A stretch of DNA of 64,000 nucleotides from Panagrolaimus kolymaensis (lineage: Eukaryota > Nematoda > Chromadorea > Rhabditida > Panagrolaimidae). Shown in pieces: positions 23,077 through 33,420 of this stretch. Each line of letters starts with the position of its first letter. Position 1 is the first letter of the stretch. The stretch covers positions 868,001 to 932,000 of the forward strand of contig JAJQJQ010000034.1 of assembly GCA_028622995.1 (NCBI GenBank), written 5' to 3'. The translations under genes and the position numbers were made by a program. The notes under the pieces were generated by a model. It ran no database searches, was not told the origin of the DNA, and saw only the letters and a program-made list of their open reading frames with translations.

Positions 23077-24131
23077 ATGTCGTTTAATCAATCATCAGCT
23101 GGTAATATCAATGTGAGTTTTTATTTTTTGGTTAATTTTTTCGCAACATTTTTAATTAAGAATTTTTAGGATATGCAAGGATCTTCTACTCCAATACCTG
23201 ATGATATTGAAAGAGTTATGGCTCTTGCAATAGATGCAGTAAAATGTATCAGTGCTTATAAATGCAATGAAGCAATTGAAAAGTATTCTCAGGCGCTCGC
23301 ATTGTATCCTGATCCTAGTCTCTTTTGTAGTCGTGCTGGTATTTACTGCACTCTTGAACAATACGATGATGCATTCAATGTAAGACTTTATTTTTATATT
23401 TTTAAAAGCAAGTGTATTTCTTTTTTAGGATTGTCGTGGAGCTCTTGAGATTGATCCGAAGTGTGCTGATGCTTATTATTCCCTTGGTACAACATTTTAT
23501 GGTCTCAAACGTTATGATGAAGCAATTGAAGCTTACAAGAAAGCTCTTGAATTGAATCCTAGAGATGAAGAAAGTCGAAGAGATCTTGCTTTTGTTGAAG
23601 AAAACCTTAAAGCTGTATGTTTATGTTTTTCTGATCATTTGCTTTTTATTTCACTAATTCTTTTTTAGAAAGAAATGTCAACTCCAACGCCAGAAGATAT
23701 TACAAAAGCAAATGCTCTCAAAGAAGAAGGAAATGAATGCATGAAGGCTTCAAAATTCAACGAAGCCATCGAAAAATACACTCAAGCTCTTGCTTTGAAT
23801 CGGGATCCTGTTTATTTATGTAATCGTGCAGCTGCTTATTGCCGTCTTCAGCAATATCAAAATGCAATTAATGTGAGTTTTTTAACTTTATTTTTTTACT
23901 TTCAAATTCGCAACATTTACGTTTTAGGATTGTGACAGTGCTATTTTTCTTGATGACAAATATACCAAAGTTCATGCTCGAATGGGATTCATCGCTTCTT
24001 GTCAAGGTCAATACATGTATTCTGTTAAATTTTACAAAAAAGCTCTCCAATTGGATCCTAACAATGAAAATTACAAAGAAAACCTTTCTCTCGCTGAAGC
24101 AAAACTTCGTGATGTCAATTACCAATCATAA
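23077..24131 (+). CDS. Tandem TPR co-chaperone-like protein (SGT/STI1 type)
   Basis: Five exons (23077-23112, 23170-23379, 23429-23614, 23669-23872, 23928-24131) join in phase to 279 residues. The protein is two copies of one three-repeat TPR block. Block 1 (about 25-145) contains NEAIEKYSQALAL and DEAIEAYKKALELNP. Block 2 (about 150-270) contains NEAIEKYTQALALN and YKKALQLDPNN. An intron falls at the same place in both blocks (after AFN and AIN, before DC). The TPRs resemble those of SGT-type Hsp70/Hsp90 co-chaperones, but the SGT N-terminal dimerisation region and Gln-rich tail are absent. It is likely a cytosolic adaptor binding chaperone C-termini; the partner is not determinable. A polyadenylation signal lies near 24287. 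Confidence 0.85.
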
Positions 24132-24600
24132 AGTCTAATGGCTGGCTGTGTTTGCTTTTCTTTTGTTTTCCATTGTTTTTAAACTTTCATTTTATGTTTC
24201 TGTTGTTGATTTGAGTATACTTTTCTTTGTCAATTTACCATCTTTGTTGTTGTTTGATCCTTTTGTGATTAAATCTTTTGTTTGAAAATAAAGTTTACCT
24301 ACCGTTTGTTTTAACTAAGTTTAACAAGTCTTTATCGCTATCTTTTTATCATATAACTTCATAACAAGTTTTTGTTCATTCTTATAGTAGAGAGGTAAAT
24401 ACCTTAAAAATGTATGGGTGTTAGTAGTTTCATCATGTCATGGCATTAAAGTAGCAGGAATGAATATTTTGAATTGAAGTCAAAGCTTTATTTTGCAACG
24501 AAAAAGGATAGTAAAATTTCTCTTTATTTTTGTTAACAAAAAATTTTGTCATTGCAAAAAATCTAAAACTGCTTTAGTTCAAATTATTATCAAATGTGTT
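24132..24600. other. Convergent spacer
   Basis: 470 bp between the convergent stops of the TPR gene and the small minus-strand gene. It holds their 3' UTRs and nothing else recognised. Confidence 0.5.
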
Positions 24601-24972
24601 TTAACCAGATTTTTGTCGTTCTTGTAGACCTAAAAGTTGTTTTTTCAATTCTTCGATGCCTAAGAGTAACTAAATTAAATTTTGCTATGTGATTAATAAA
24701 AGTAAGCTTACGCAAAATATTATGCACATATTCATTAAACATTGGTTTCGTAACCACTTGACGAAGAGGCAAAAGTAAAGGTCGATACTTTTCTTTCAAA
24801 TCTCCAACCCTGCTTCATCAAATTGCGCATCTAAATCAGGGGAGTGTCCAATGGGATATGTAACATTTTCAGTGTATTTCATAAAAAGGGGTAATAAACC
24901 ACATTCTCGAGCAAAATAAGCTTGAACAATTCGTTCTTTTAAAACTCTTTGATATGAATCAATTTTTGTCAT
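24601..24972 (-). CDS. Small unknown protein with a single-base frame break
   Basis: The minus strand starts at ATG 24972. The first frame runs about 54 codons (begins MTKIDSYQRVLKERI, includes PIGHSPDLDAQFDEAG), then breaks at a G-run (24808-24810). Reading resumes one base later with DLKEKYRPLLLPLRQVVTKP and continues to a donor after NIL. A short second exon finishes with IEELKKQLLGLQERQKSG and a stop at 24601. The two halves read smoothly if one base is missing from the G-run, giving about 124 residues. The protein looks helical, without signal peptide or membrane segment. I do not recognise the family. An assembly error is more likely than a pseudogene because everything else is intact. 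Confidence 0.6.
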
Positions 24973-25941
24973 ATTTACCAATGAAAAAATAAACTCATTT
25001 TTTTAAAGCGTTTTTTTTCTGTTCAATTTTTATTTGCGTGATTCATCTTGAACACTTGCTACTTAAAAATATTTTAACTTTCTTTAAATTCTAAAACAAA
25101 TTACAAGGTGATGAAAATAAATTTTTGTTGAAAATTTGATGGAAAGATGTTTTTAACATATAAGTTTTATTTCCTTTTTTCATACTGCCATTAATTATAA
25201 TTATATAAAAAACCTCAAATCTGTACTTTCAGCTTGAATAAACTTTATCCTTCCTAGTAATTTTGATTGTTATTTCGTTCGCGCTTGGAAATGTTTCATG
25301 GGAAAATTGAAAGATTAATGACAAAATTTACATAAATGAAAATGAAAGCGCCAGGAAGGAAGCTTTTGTTTGCATTGCATAAAAATAAAGCGGTACGGTT
25401 GTCAACTTTGAGGTGTTTTAAAGGTTGGGGATCCTTGAAAATGGTTTTATAAGATCCAAATTGTCGGGATGATTAGAATTATTGACAATTGATGAATAAG
25501 CTATGGAAGATACGGAAGAAAATTTAGTACAATCTTTTAGAATCTTAAGGAAGTAAATTTGACTATGATGTCGCGGAGTTGAGGATCTCATAATTAATGA
25601 CAAAATTTTTGTAATAATTTGCATAAAACAAGTTTCAAGGCCGGCCGGAGGCCGGCGGCGTTTCTAGTAATTATAAAATGCAAATGTATTTTATGTTTTA
25701 AACATTTTATAAAGAAAAAGACTACAAAATAGAAAAAAAAACACACAAAAAAAGAAGCTGACATAAATAATATTTTAAAAAATTGCTATGTTATATTTAC
25801 TTTTATTTTTTATTTTTTTGTTGCTATTGACAGCGACGGCAACCAGCAACGACAACAAAGTGAAGAAAAGCTTTTGGCATTTTAGATATTTTTGTCATCA
25901 CAAGTTTCATTTATTGTTTTGTTTTGTCTATTTTTTTAAGG
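24973..25941. other. Intergenic spacer with a small GC-rich patch
   Basis: AT-rich spacer with no gene seen. At 25640-25662 there is an isolated GC-only patch made of GGCCGG units, out of character with the surroundings. A TTTTTTTAAG just before 25942 is a plausible trans-splice acceptor for the next gene. Confidence 0.45.
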
Positions 25942-26687
25942 ATGACTGAATATAAACTTTATTATTTCGATGTTCGAAATCTTGCTGAACCCATTCGTTT
26001 GATGTTACGTTATAATGAAGCGGATTTTGAAGATATTCGACTTGATCAAGAAAAGTGGAAGCATATGAAATCGGGTAAGTTTTAGGAAAGCCTTTTTTAA
26101 AAATGGCCATCATTAATTTTTTCTTAAAATTAACAATTAAAATTACTTTGAACGTTTAGAAATGCCCCAGCTAACTATGCCTGTGTTGGAAATAAATGGG
26201 AAAAAGTTAGCACAATCACATGCAATTATGCGTTATTTGGGTCGAGTATACAGTAAGCGTTCCATCCATCTTTTTTTAAAACAAATTTTTAAATTATTTT
26301 TAAGATTTGACTGGTCGAAATAATATTGAACGAGGCATCGTTGATAGCATTGCTGATTTACTAAAAGATTTTTACACTCAAATTGCACCATTTTATTACA
26401 TTCGCCTTGGGTTTAAGGAAGGTGACTTGGAAGCTTTGAGAGAATCAAATTTCAACCCGGCTATTGAAACTAAAATCCCATTATTTGCTCATTATCTCAA
26501 AGAAGCCCATTCTGGTTTTTATGCTAAATCAGGCTTGACATACGTCGATTTTATGTGCAGCGAATTTTTTGACGCAGTTCATTCTCTTGAACCTGAAGCA
26601 TTTGATCATCATCCTGAAATTCTTTCTCACATTCGTCGAATTCATGCTTTACCCCAATTGAAATCTTACATTAGCAAGCGAAAATAA
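25942..26687 (+). CDS. Glutathione S-transferase, nematode sigma-like class
   Basis: Three exons (25942-26074, 26160-26252, 26305-26687) give 202 residues, the usual cytosolic GST length. The N-terminal thioredoxin-fold domain starts MTEYKLYYFDVRN, with the catalytic Tyr at position 7 or 8 and AEPIRLMLRY after it. The glutathione-binding MPQLTMPVLEINGKKLAQSHAIMRYLG segment includes the QS pair that contacts the gamma-glutamyl group. The helical C-terminal domain carries LTYVDFM at the conserved fold motif. The likely role is conjugation or isomerisation with glutathione in the cytosol. Exon 3 uses an AAG acceptor. A TTAAG directly 5' of the ATG suggests trans-splicing. Confidence 0.92.
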
Positions 26688-27296
26688 ACAATTATTATCG
26701 ACTGAAGCTTTAAATTTTTTTTTGCTTTTCCTATTAATATTTTTGAAAAGTTTAATTTTGAAAAGCTTTAAATATATTATTTTTTTAAAATTATAATAGT
26801 ATTGCGCTAGTTTTTGTAAATGAATAAAATAAAAATATATCCAGAGAAGACATTTTTTTTAAATGTTACAATAGACAAAATTCTTTGACTCCAATAACAG
26901 ACTTTAGTAAATGCTTTTAAAGTCCACGGAAATGGGACTGTTGAAACAAAAACAAAAAAATTATGAAATCACAAATAACAACTTTTGTCATTATTTTAAA
27001 TTTGTATTTTAGCATGATATAATGTTTCCGGCCACTTTATAAATTTATATCCAACCTATTTATTCTGTTTATCAAAAATATATAAATAAATATTTGAAAT
27101 CTTTACCCAATTAGACAATGACGCAAAAAAATGAGTGATATAAAAATAATTTACCAAGCGGCCATCTTCAATCATCGCTTATAATTATTAGGTTTCTGGT
27201 TTATTTAGTAAGCGTCATATTAAAAAATGTGGTTATTATAAACCAAAGTCTTAACGAACTCTTTTTTTGTGGTTTGAATAAAGATTTATTGTTTTA
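26688..27296. other. GST 3' UTR and spacer
   Basis: AT-rich spacer with AATAAAATAAA-like polyadenylation sequence near 26822. No gene seen. It ends at the TA preceding the foldback element. Confidence 0.5.
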
Positions 27297-27595
27297 CAAT
27301 GCCTTACATCCAACTGGAATCAATTTCACCGTTTGTAACCGTTTGTAACCGGTTTGCACCGGAGGATGCAATGCCAAAAACTCTCTTTCATTTGAAAATT
27401 TTTACAACCAAAAATTTGAAAAAAATATTTCAAAAGCTTACGAAAACTTTCAAAAAAATTTATGGAAACTTTGCTTGAAAAAATTTTCAAATGAAAGAGA
27501 CTTTTTGGCATTGCATCCTTCGGTGCAAACCGGTTACAAACGGTTACAAACGGTTACAAACGGTGAAATTGATTCCAGTTGGATGTAAGGCATTG
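27297..27595. mobile_element. TA-flanked foldback MITE with repeated TAACC units
   Basis: A 299-bp element with long inverted arms: 27297-27402 against 27483-27595. The arms begin CAATGCCTTACATCCAACTG. They match over about 100 bp apart from two substitutions and one extra 10-bp GTTTGTAACC unit (two copies left, three right). TA lies on each side, as for Tc1/mariner-type insertions. There is no coding capacity. It ends only 23 bp before the target duplication of the intact hAT element. Confidence 0.7.
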
Positions 27596-27633
27596 TATAA
27601 CACAAAATATGTTAGTGAACTATTAACAGAGCT

Positions 27634-27831
27634 GTCGAATTTCGAATTTCGAATCGAATTTCGAACCGAATTTCGAATCGAATTTCGAAATTCGAAGCTT
27701 CGAACGAATCGAATTTCGAAAAATACGAATTTCGAATCGAACATTCGAAATTCGTTTCGAAGAAATTCGAATTCGAATCGAACATTCGAAATTCGATTCG
27801 AAGCTTTCGAATTTCGAATTTTTTCGAATCG
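27634..27831. repeat. Left subterminal TTCGAA array (intact hAT)
   Basis: Overlapping TTCGAA, GAATTTCGAA and ATTCGAATTCGAAT units, heavily self-complementary. Subterminal repeats of hAT elements are the usual transposase binding sites, so this is the probable binding array. Confidence 0.85.
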
Positions 27832-27960
27832 GCGCCATTCCAATGGATTTGACTTTGGCGCAAGCTTTTTGGCGCCAAACTTTTTTGCTGCAAAAGCTCA
27901 ACAGATTTGCAAAGTTTTTGTTTGACATTTGTTTAACAATTTTTCTTCTTCCTGTAAATT

Positions 27961-30111
27961 ATGTCAGTTGCTAAAATTCACTTTGTAAAAGTTAATGGAT
28001 TCTATGAATGCAAGTACTGTATTAAGAAGTATAAAGTAAACGCAACAGGAACAACATCAGGAAGGAAAGAACATATTGAAAAAAAGCATTCTGATAAACT
28101 AAACACTAGCATTACTGATGATAATGGTCCACCAGCAAAACAACAAAAACTTGACTTCTTTCCGCAATCAAATGGTAATAGAGATTTCGATCGATGCTTA
28201 ACAAGATTTGTTTGTCAATATGGTATTCCATTTTCTGCAATTGAAGCTGAATCCTTCCGTGAATTAATGAAATTTTCCGGTCGAAATATTAAGGTAATGC
28301 TTTTGTTTATTATGATTTCTCTAACTTTACTTTGATTTAGATACCTGATCGACGAGCTTTATCATCTGTACTTGTTCCACAATATGCTGCTGAAATACGA
28401 TCTAATATTACTACCACGACTTCAAATAAGATTATTTCAATCAGTTTCGACGAGTATTCCAAAGGAACCAGAAGGTTTTTAAGGTAAGCGACTCTTTAAA
28501 TACACTTGTTTACAACCTTATTTCTAGTGTAACATGTTCTTACATCGACAATTCATGGGTCTTGCGGTTTAGCCGACTATGTGTTAAAGCATTTAATGCT
28601 TCTGCAACTGGTGAGAAACTTGCTGAAAGTGTAACAGAAGTCTTGAATGAGTTGAAATGTAAATCCGTTATTGGTATTACTCGCGATGGTGCGTCTAATG
28701 TAAAAAAGGCTTGTGATGATTTTTTGATGCTACCTAGGTATGTTTCTTTATGTAAAACATTTGCTACATTTATGTTTTTAGTATTAACTGTTACGACCAC
28801 GCACTAAGCTTATCTCTCAACCATGCTTTCAAAGAATATTATGAAGTTAAAGCTTTAATTACTAAAGTTAGAAAGCTTGTCGCTGGTTTTTCTAAGCAGC
28901 CTGGTGCAACAAGAATCCTCATCGATTGCGGTGCTAACGAGTCAATGAAAAGTGTAAGATTTTTGCCTTAATTAATATTTACATTTGTAACGTTTTCAGG
29001 AAAGCAACACTCGTTGGAATTGGTTTATGAGAGCAATAAAATGCGTGCTAAATAACAGAACTGCTCTTGAACAATTCGTAAATCATACTGAAGGGAAGAA
29101 ATTATCACAAAGAAGGCTAATTTTGGAATTTGAAGACGAAGACTATGAAAACCTTGCAAAACTGCAGAAAGTCTTAATGTTTTACGATGAGCAATTTCTT
29201 ATGGTAATTTTTTATTTACTTCTCTAAATCTCTAAATATTATCGTTTTAGGCACAAAGTCGAGAAGCAACAGCATCATCAATTCCATATTTTTGTTTTCA
29301 AGCTCAAAATGTTGCAAAAAAGAAATCTGCTTCACCAATGATTACAACTTTTTTGAAAACTTTTTCTTTTGATTTTGATAAACGTGTGGAAAGTTTTAAA
29401 ACGAACGAAATCATTCGACTGGCTGCTTATCTTGATCCTCGATACTGTTATAGGTTAGTGTTTAGTATCAATCTTTATTTTTTTTATACAACTATTTATA
29501 GGCCACAATTATTCACTGATGATGAATGGTCTAGCACTGAAGCATTACTTTTGAGTAAACATTCAAACCTGCAATCAAAAACTGATGAAATCATCGCTGA
29601 TTCTGAATCTTTGGATGCTGAAAGTGAAATAAGTGATAATGATGAACCGTTCAGTTGGTCTCAATTTGATGAAAAGAATGTTTCAAAGAAAAGTGGATTA
29701 CGGGTTAGGCTTTGCTTCTAAACCATGTTTTATTCATTGTTTTAGGAAGAGATGAATGAATATGTAAAAGAAGCAAGAATTGATGTTCCAATGCCTAAGA
29801 AAAACACAACCAATATAGCATTAGCATTTTGGCAAAACAACGAGAAAAAATATCCTCTTCTTTCTTCTTTAGCAAAAGCCTATCTATCATTAATGGCGTC
29901 AAGTTCAGAGCCTGAAAGAGTATTTTCCAATCTAACTCACTTCTTTCAAAATACACAAAGAAATTCTCTGGGTGATGATAAAGTAGAAGATGTAATGATG
30001 GTTCGTAATCAAATGATCGTCGAAAAAGCTGAAAGAAATTTAGTTCCTGTGCCAAAAAATGAAAATGAAATTGTGGTCTTCGAAAGTGAAAGTGAAACAG
30101 AAGATTTTTAA
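27961..30111 (+). CDS. hAT-family transposase with BED zinc finger
   Basis: Eight exons (27961-28293, 28341-28483, 28528-28737, 28782-28953, 29000-29203, 29251-29453, 29502-29703, 29746-30111) join in frame to 610 residues with no stop. The N-terminal BED finger has C17, C20, H38 and H43 (FYECKYC ... HIEKKH). The RNase-H-like core shows a first acidic block (ISISFDEYSKG, Asp near 148), a second (GITRDGASN, Asp near 212), a CYDHALSLSLNHAF segment, and SNTRWNWF. AAYLDPRY follows, then the C-terminal hAT dimerisation domain (AFWQNNEKKYP, SSSEPERVFSNL). Introns are 42-48 bp. It would cut and paste this element and could mobilise the deleted copy. It looks functional, but activity is inferred only. 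Confidence 0.95.
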
Positions 30112-30229
30112 TTATTATTAATTGTTGATTGTTTTTTTTTATAAATCTTTGTTGTCTTTTGTTTTGTTGTTTTTTTTTATATAATAAAGTATTTTCAAAA
30201 TTTTTTTTTATTATTAATGACTTCACTTT

Positions 30230-30389
30230 TTCGAAGATTCGATTCGATTTTTCGAATCGAAGCTTCGAAATTCGATTCGAAAGTTTCGAATTTCGAATCG
30301 AAACTTCGAAATTCGATTCGAAGAAATTCGAATTCGAATCGAAGCTTCGAAAGTTCGATTCGAAGATTTTCGAACATTCGACAGCACTG
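30230..30389. repeat. Right subterminal TTCGAA array (intact hAT)
   Basis: About 160 bp of TTCGAA/ATTCGATTCGAA units ending in the right terminal repeat; the counterpart of the left array. Confidence 0.85.
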
Positions 30390-30397
30390 ACTATTAA

Positions 30398-30876
30398 GCG
30401 AGAATTTTACTATCCGGAAACTCGTGGCTGTTTATTACTGGATTTTTTGTTGTTTTTTTTATTGTCAAATTTAAGCGAACGTGCGAGTTTCTAAAATTTT
30501 TAAATGGTTAATTACTCACCAAAAATAAAAATGAGTCTTTGAACATTATTAGGGCAAAAATATTTTAATTACGCTTCCTTCATCCTTCGTCATATTCATT
30601 ATTTATTCCACCTTCAAAGTTTATTCCTTCCGTTTTCTTGTTTTGCTCTGCTTTACCCAGTGTGCCACCACTAAAATAATAAATTTTTGTGTTTTTGCTT
30701 CTCTAAAAAATAAACGATCTTTAGACAAAGCGAATAACCAAAAACTGTGGGAATTAGTTAGGTTGTTTTTTAATACAAAAAAGCACCTGTTTTCCATAAT
30801 TTTAGTTTAGTGCCACTTTAAAGTATTTATTTTTCAAAGTTTAAATTTAGATTTAAACTTTTTAATCTCAAAGAAA
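30398..30876. other. Spacer upstream of the chemoreceptor gene
   Basis: AT-rich sequence after the hAT target duplication. No gene or clear motif seen. Confidence 0.45.
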
Positions 30877-32002
30877 ATGGAGCTTTCTAATATTGAAGAT
30901 TTTTATTTTCCAAAACTTGAAAAATTTTATTTTTATATTGTTATCGCAAATTTTACTGTTTGCACTGCATTGTTGCCTTACACGATTTACATTGTCATTA
31001 AAAAATCCACGAAACCAATGGGAGAATATAAATTACTTATATTAAATCAAATTTTATGGAGTTATGGATTTAATTTTGTTTTAACCGTTTGGTTGCCAGT
31101 TCCAGTTTTGCCTTTTACAATTGCATATCCGATTGGGGCGGCAAAGTTATTTCCTGAAAATTCATTTTATGTTTGCTTTTTTGCTTTTGTCCTTTGTGCC
31201 ATTGGAACTGGACATTCTATATTTGTTTCGTTTCTTTATCGAATTGTTAAACTTAAAACTGATTCAACTATTGGGAAATTTTATTCAATAAAATGGCTAA
31301 TTTTTCCTGCTCGAGCCATAACTCTTACAAGTTCGATTGCAATTTTTATGAGTGAGTTTTTAGTTTAAAAAATATTATTTGTAAAATGCAAAATTTTTAG
31401 TTCCATTAATTTTGGAAGACACCAAACTCGAAGCTTTAATGCCAGCTATCATTTCTGAATCGAAACTTATGGAATTTTATTTTAATAATCCAAAATTCAA
31501 TGGAATTGGAGGATATCATAAAAACATTGGAAATGGATGGATAAAAATATTTTTTATTGAAATGAGTTGTTTATGCATTTTACTTTTTCTTGCAGTTTTC
31601 TTGATTCATACATTTTTTGTATATCAAATGAAAAAGTACCGTGCTCATATCTCTGCTACCACCTATCGACTCCATCAAATGCTATATCGAGCTTTAACCA
31701 TTCAAATTGCTCTTGTCACTGTGGAATTAGTCCTTCCATTAACCATATATTTTATTCTTTTTTACTTCCAAATACCATTTGGAAATTTTTATGCAATTAT
31801 TTTTATTTCTTTTACAAGTTTTCATTCAAATTGCAATTTTATTGTTATTTGTTTTTATATTAAGCCATATCGAATTTATATCTTAGGAAAAGTTACTAAA
31901 ATTCTAAATCGACTTGGATGTGAAAAAGCCGCGGTTGCGTCATTTTCTCTATCAAAATCTACCCAGCAACATGGTGGTTATAATGTGAACACTATTTATT
32001 AA
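30877..32002 (+). CDS. Seven-transmembrane chemoreceptor, Srh/Str-type
   Basis: Two exons (30877-31351 and 31401-32002) give 358 residues. Seven hydrophobic segments are visible, with the loops and length usual for nematode serpentine receptors of the Str superfamily. Class H is favoured by KPMGEYKLLILNQ after TM1, by PFTIAYPIG, and by SATTYRLHQMLYRALTIQ before TM6. The long extracellular loop before TM5 (EDTKLEALMPAI onwards) is also typical. The role is probably odorant detection in chemosensory cilia; the ligand is unknown. There is no N-terminal signal peptide, as expected. A polyadenylation-type AATAAA follows closely. Confidence 0.85.
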
Positions 32003-32050
32003 TGTAAATAAATATTATATTATAATTTTTATTTGTAGTTTGCTTAGTTA

Positions 32051-32144
32051 GGTTTTTTGTAGGTTAAATTAAATATGTGAGAATAAAAACAAATTTAATA
32101 CTTTTATTTAGACACATGGTTAAAAGGTTAAAAATTATTTATAG
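32051..32144. repeat. Diverged direct repeat, copy A
   Basis: This block shares TAGGTTAA..TAAATATGTGAGAATAAAAACAA and, more loosely, the following 50 bp with 33327-33420, in the same orientation. The two copies flank the Skp1-like gene. Confidence 0.5.
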
Positions 32145-32496
32145 TCCATGGGATCCAAAAAAAATAATAAAAGTCTGAGAAACTTTTAATTATGCTAATT
32201 CCAAAAAATTCCAACATTCGTTTCTAATTTTTGTATATCTTTCAAAAGTTGTCTCATAAAAAAAATCAAAGAGTCGACCATCTTTTATTTCTTAATTTTT
32301 AAAGATGTTTCTCAAACATAAATTAAAGAAACAAAAGTTTTTTTGTATGGAATTTAAAACGACTAATAAGGCAGTTAAAATTGGGGCCACGTTGTTCAAA
32401 ACAAAAATTTTATTTTTTGAAAATCAAACTAATGCACAAAACTGCAAAAACATATATCGAAAAATTAAACAACAAACAAACTAAACTATCAAATAT

Positions 32497-33063
32497 TTAG
32501 GCATTAGCTTGGCCAGCTTGTTCAGCTTCATCTTGTTGAATGGAAATGCCAGTAAAAAATTCAAGAGGATGTTCTTCCATAGCTTTGCGTTCTTCAGGGG
32601 TATAATCATCAACGATATTCAAATATTTTTGAATATCAGGAACTTCCATATCTTCTAAAAGGGTTAAAACAAAATCACCTGCAGCTTCAAGGAAGCGTTG
32701 GCTGTCAAGATAATCTGCTTTCCAAGTGAGATCCTTGAATTCTTCTTCGGACATTTTCTTAAAGAAAGCATTAGTCCATTCCATATCTTTTTCAGCTTTG
32801 GCCGAATCAAAATGTTCATGGAGTTCAACAAATAATTGAAGTTGCTTTTGAGTCATATCGACTTCAACCGCATCGCTGTTATCCGTGTGTTCGGTAACAT
32901 TTTTGAGAATGGAGCATGCTTCAATAACGCGGGAATCAACTTCAATGGTGAATGTTGGATCAACTTTGGAACGAAGGGTAAGTTTTTTAACTGAATCAGT
33001 GGCAGCAGGAATTTCAGCAGCGGCGGAAGTAAGAGCAACTTGATTATCACCAGTTGAAGCCAT
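32497..33063 (-). CDS. Skp1-related protein (SCF adaptor family), divergent
   Basis: A single exon encodes 188 residues. Residues about 25-95 are the Skp1 BTB/POZ fold (KKLTLRSKVDPTFTIEVDSRVIEACSIL pattern). Residues about 115-170 are the F-box-binding helices (EEEFKDLTWKADYLDSQRFL, DIQKYLNIVDDYTPEER). Skp1 links cullin-1 to F-box proteins in SCF ubiquitin ligases. The family is greatly expanded in nematodes (skr genes), and this copy is diverged: the usual Trp-rich tail is replaced by PLEFFTGIS and an acidic, Gln-rich end. Intronless structure and divergence suggest an expanded family member rather than the core Skp1. Direct repeats flank the gene on both sides. Confidence 0.85.
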   Translation of the reverse strand: MASTGDNQVALTSAAAEIPAATDSVKKLTLRSKVDPTFTIEVDSRVIEACSILKNVTEHTDNSDAVEVDMTQKQLQLFVELHEHFDSAKAEKDMEWTNAFFKKMSEEEFKDLTWKADYLDSQRFLEAAGDFVLTLLEDMEVPDIQKYLNIVDDYTPEERKAMEEHPLEFFTGISIQQDEAEQAGQANA

Positions 33064-33326
33064 ATTTCTTTAATAAAATAAAATAATGTAGATGAGAGTA
33101 GAGAAGAGAGCGAAGTGAAGATTTGAAAGTCTGGTTAATGACTCAAAATGATGAGGAATTGAAGAACCTTGGCTGCTTTTATATGCCTCTTTTAGGTGGA
33201 TAGTTGTTTTTCGATGCCATGGATAAACAACATTTCGAGTGCCTTTCATAGAGGGCATTTTTAGTGGCAAAATAACAAATAAATATTGATTTTTGGTACA
33301 TTTTAGCTGCAATAAAAGTTTGGTTG

Positions 33327-33420
33327 AGATTTTTTATAGGTTAACCTAAATATGTGAGAATAAAAACAATTTTGTTGTTTACTTTTGGCATATGATTGAA
33401 AGACTAAAAAATGTTTATAA
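33327..33420. repeat. Diverged direct repeat, copy B
   Basis: The partner of 32051-32144, on the other side of the Skp1-like gene, in the same orientation. The best-conserved core is TAAATATGTGAGAATAAAAA. Confidence 0.5.

Larger units (their letters stand above)
27627..30389 (+). mobile_element. Intact, apparently autonomous hAT transposon
   Basis: A 2763-bp element has a perfect 8-bp target duplication, ACTATTAA, at 27619-27626 and 30390-30397. Terminal repeats are CAGAGCTGTCGAA and TTCGACAGCACTG, matching the hAT end pattern. Each end is followed by a 150-200-bp array of TTCGAA units. It encodes one uninterrupted transposase with a BED finger and a C-terminal dimerisation domain. The perfect duplications and close match to the deleted copy at 21344-22660 point to recent transposition. 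Confidence 0.95.

Noticed and set aside
27634..27831. Regular short repeats resembling a CRISPR array
   Set aside because: Units overlap, vary in spacing, have no unique spacers and lie inside transposon ends.
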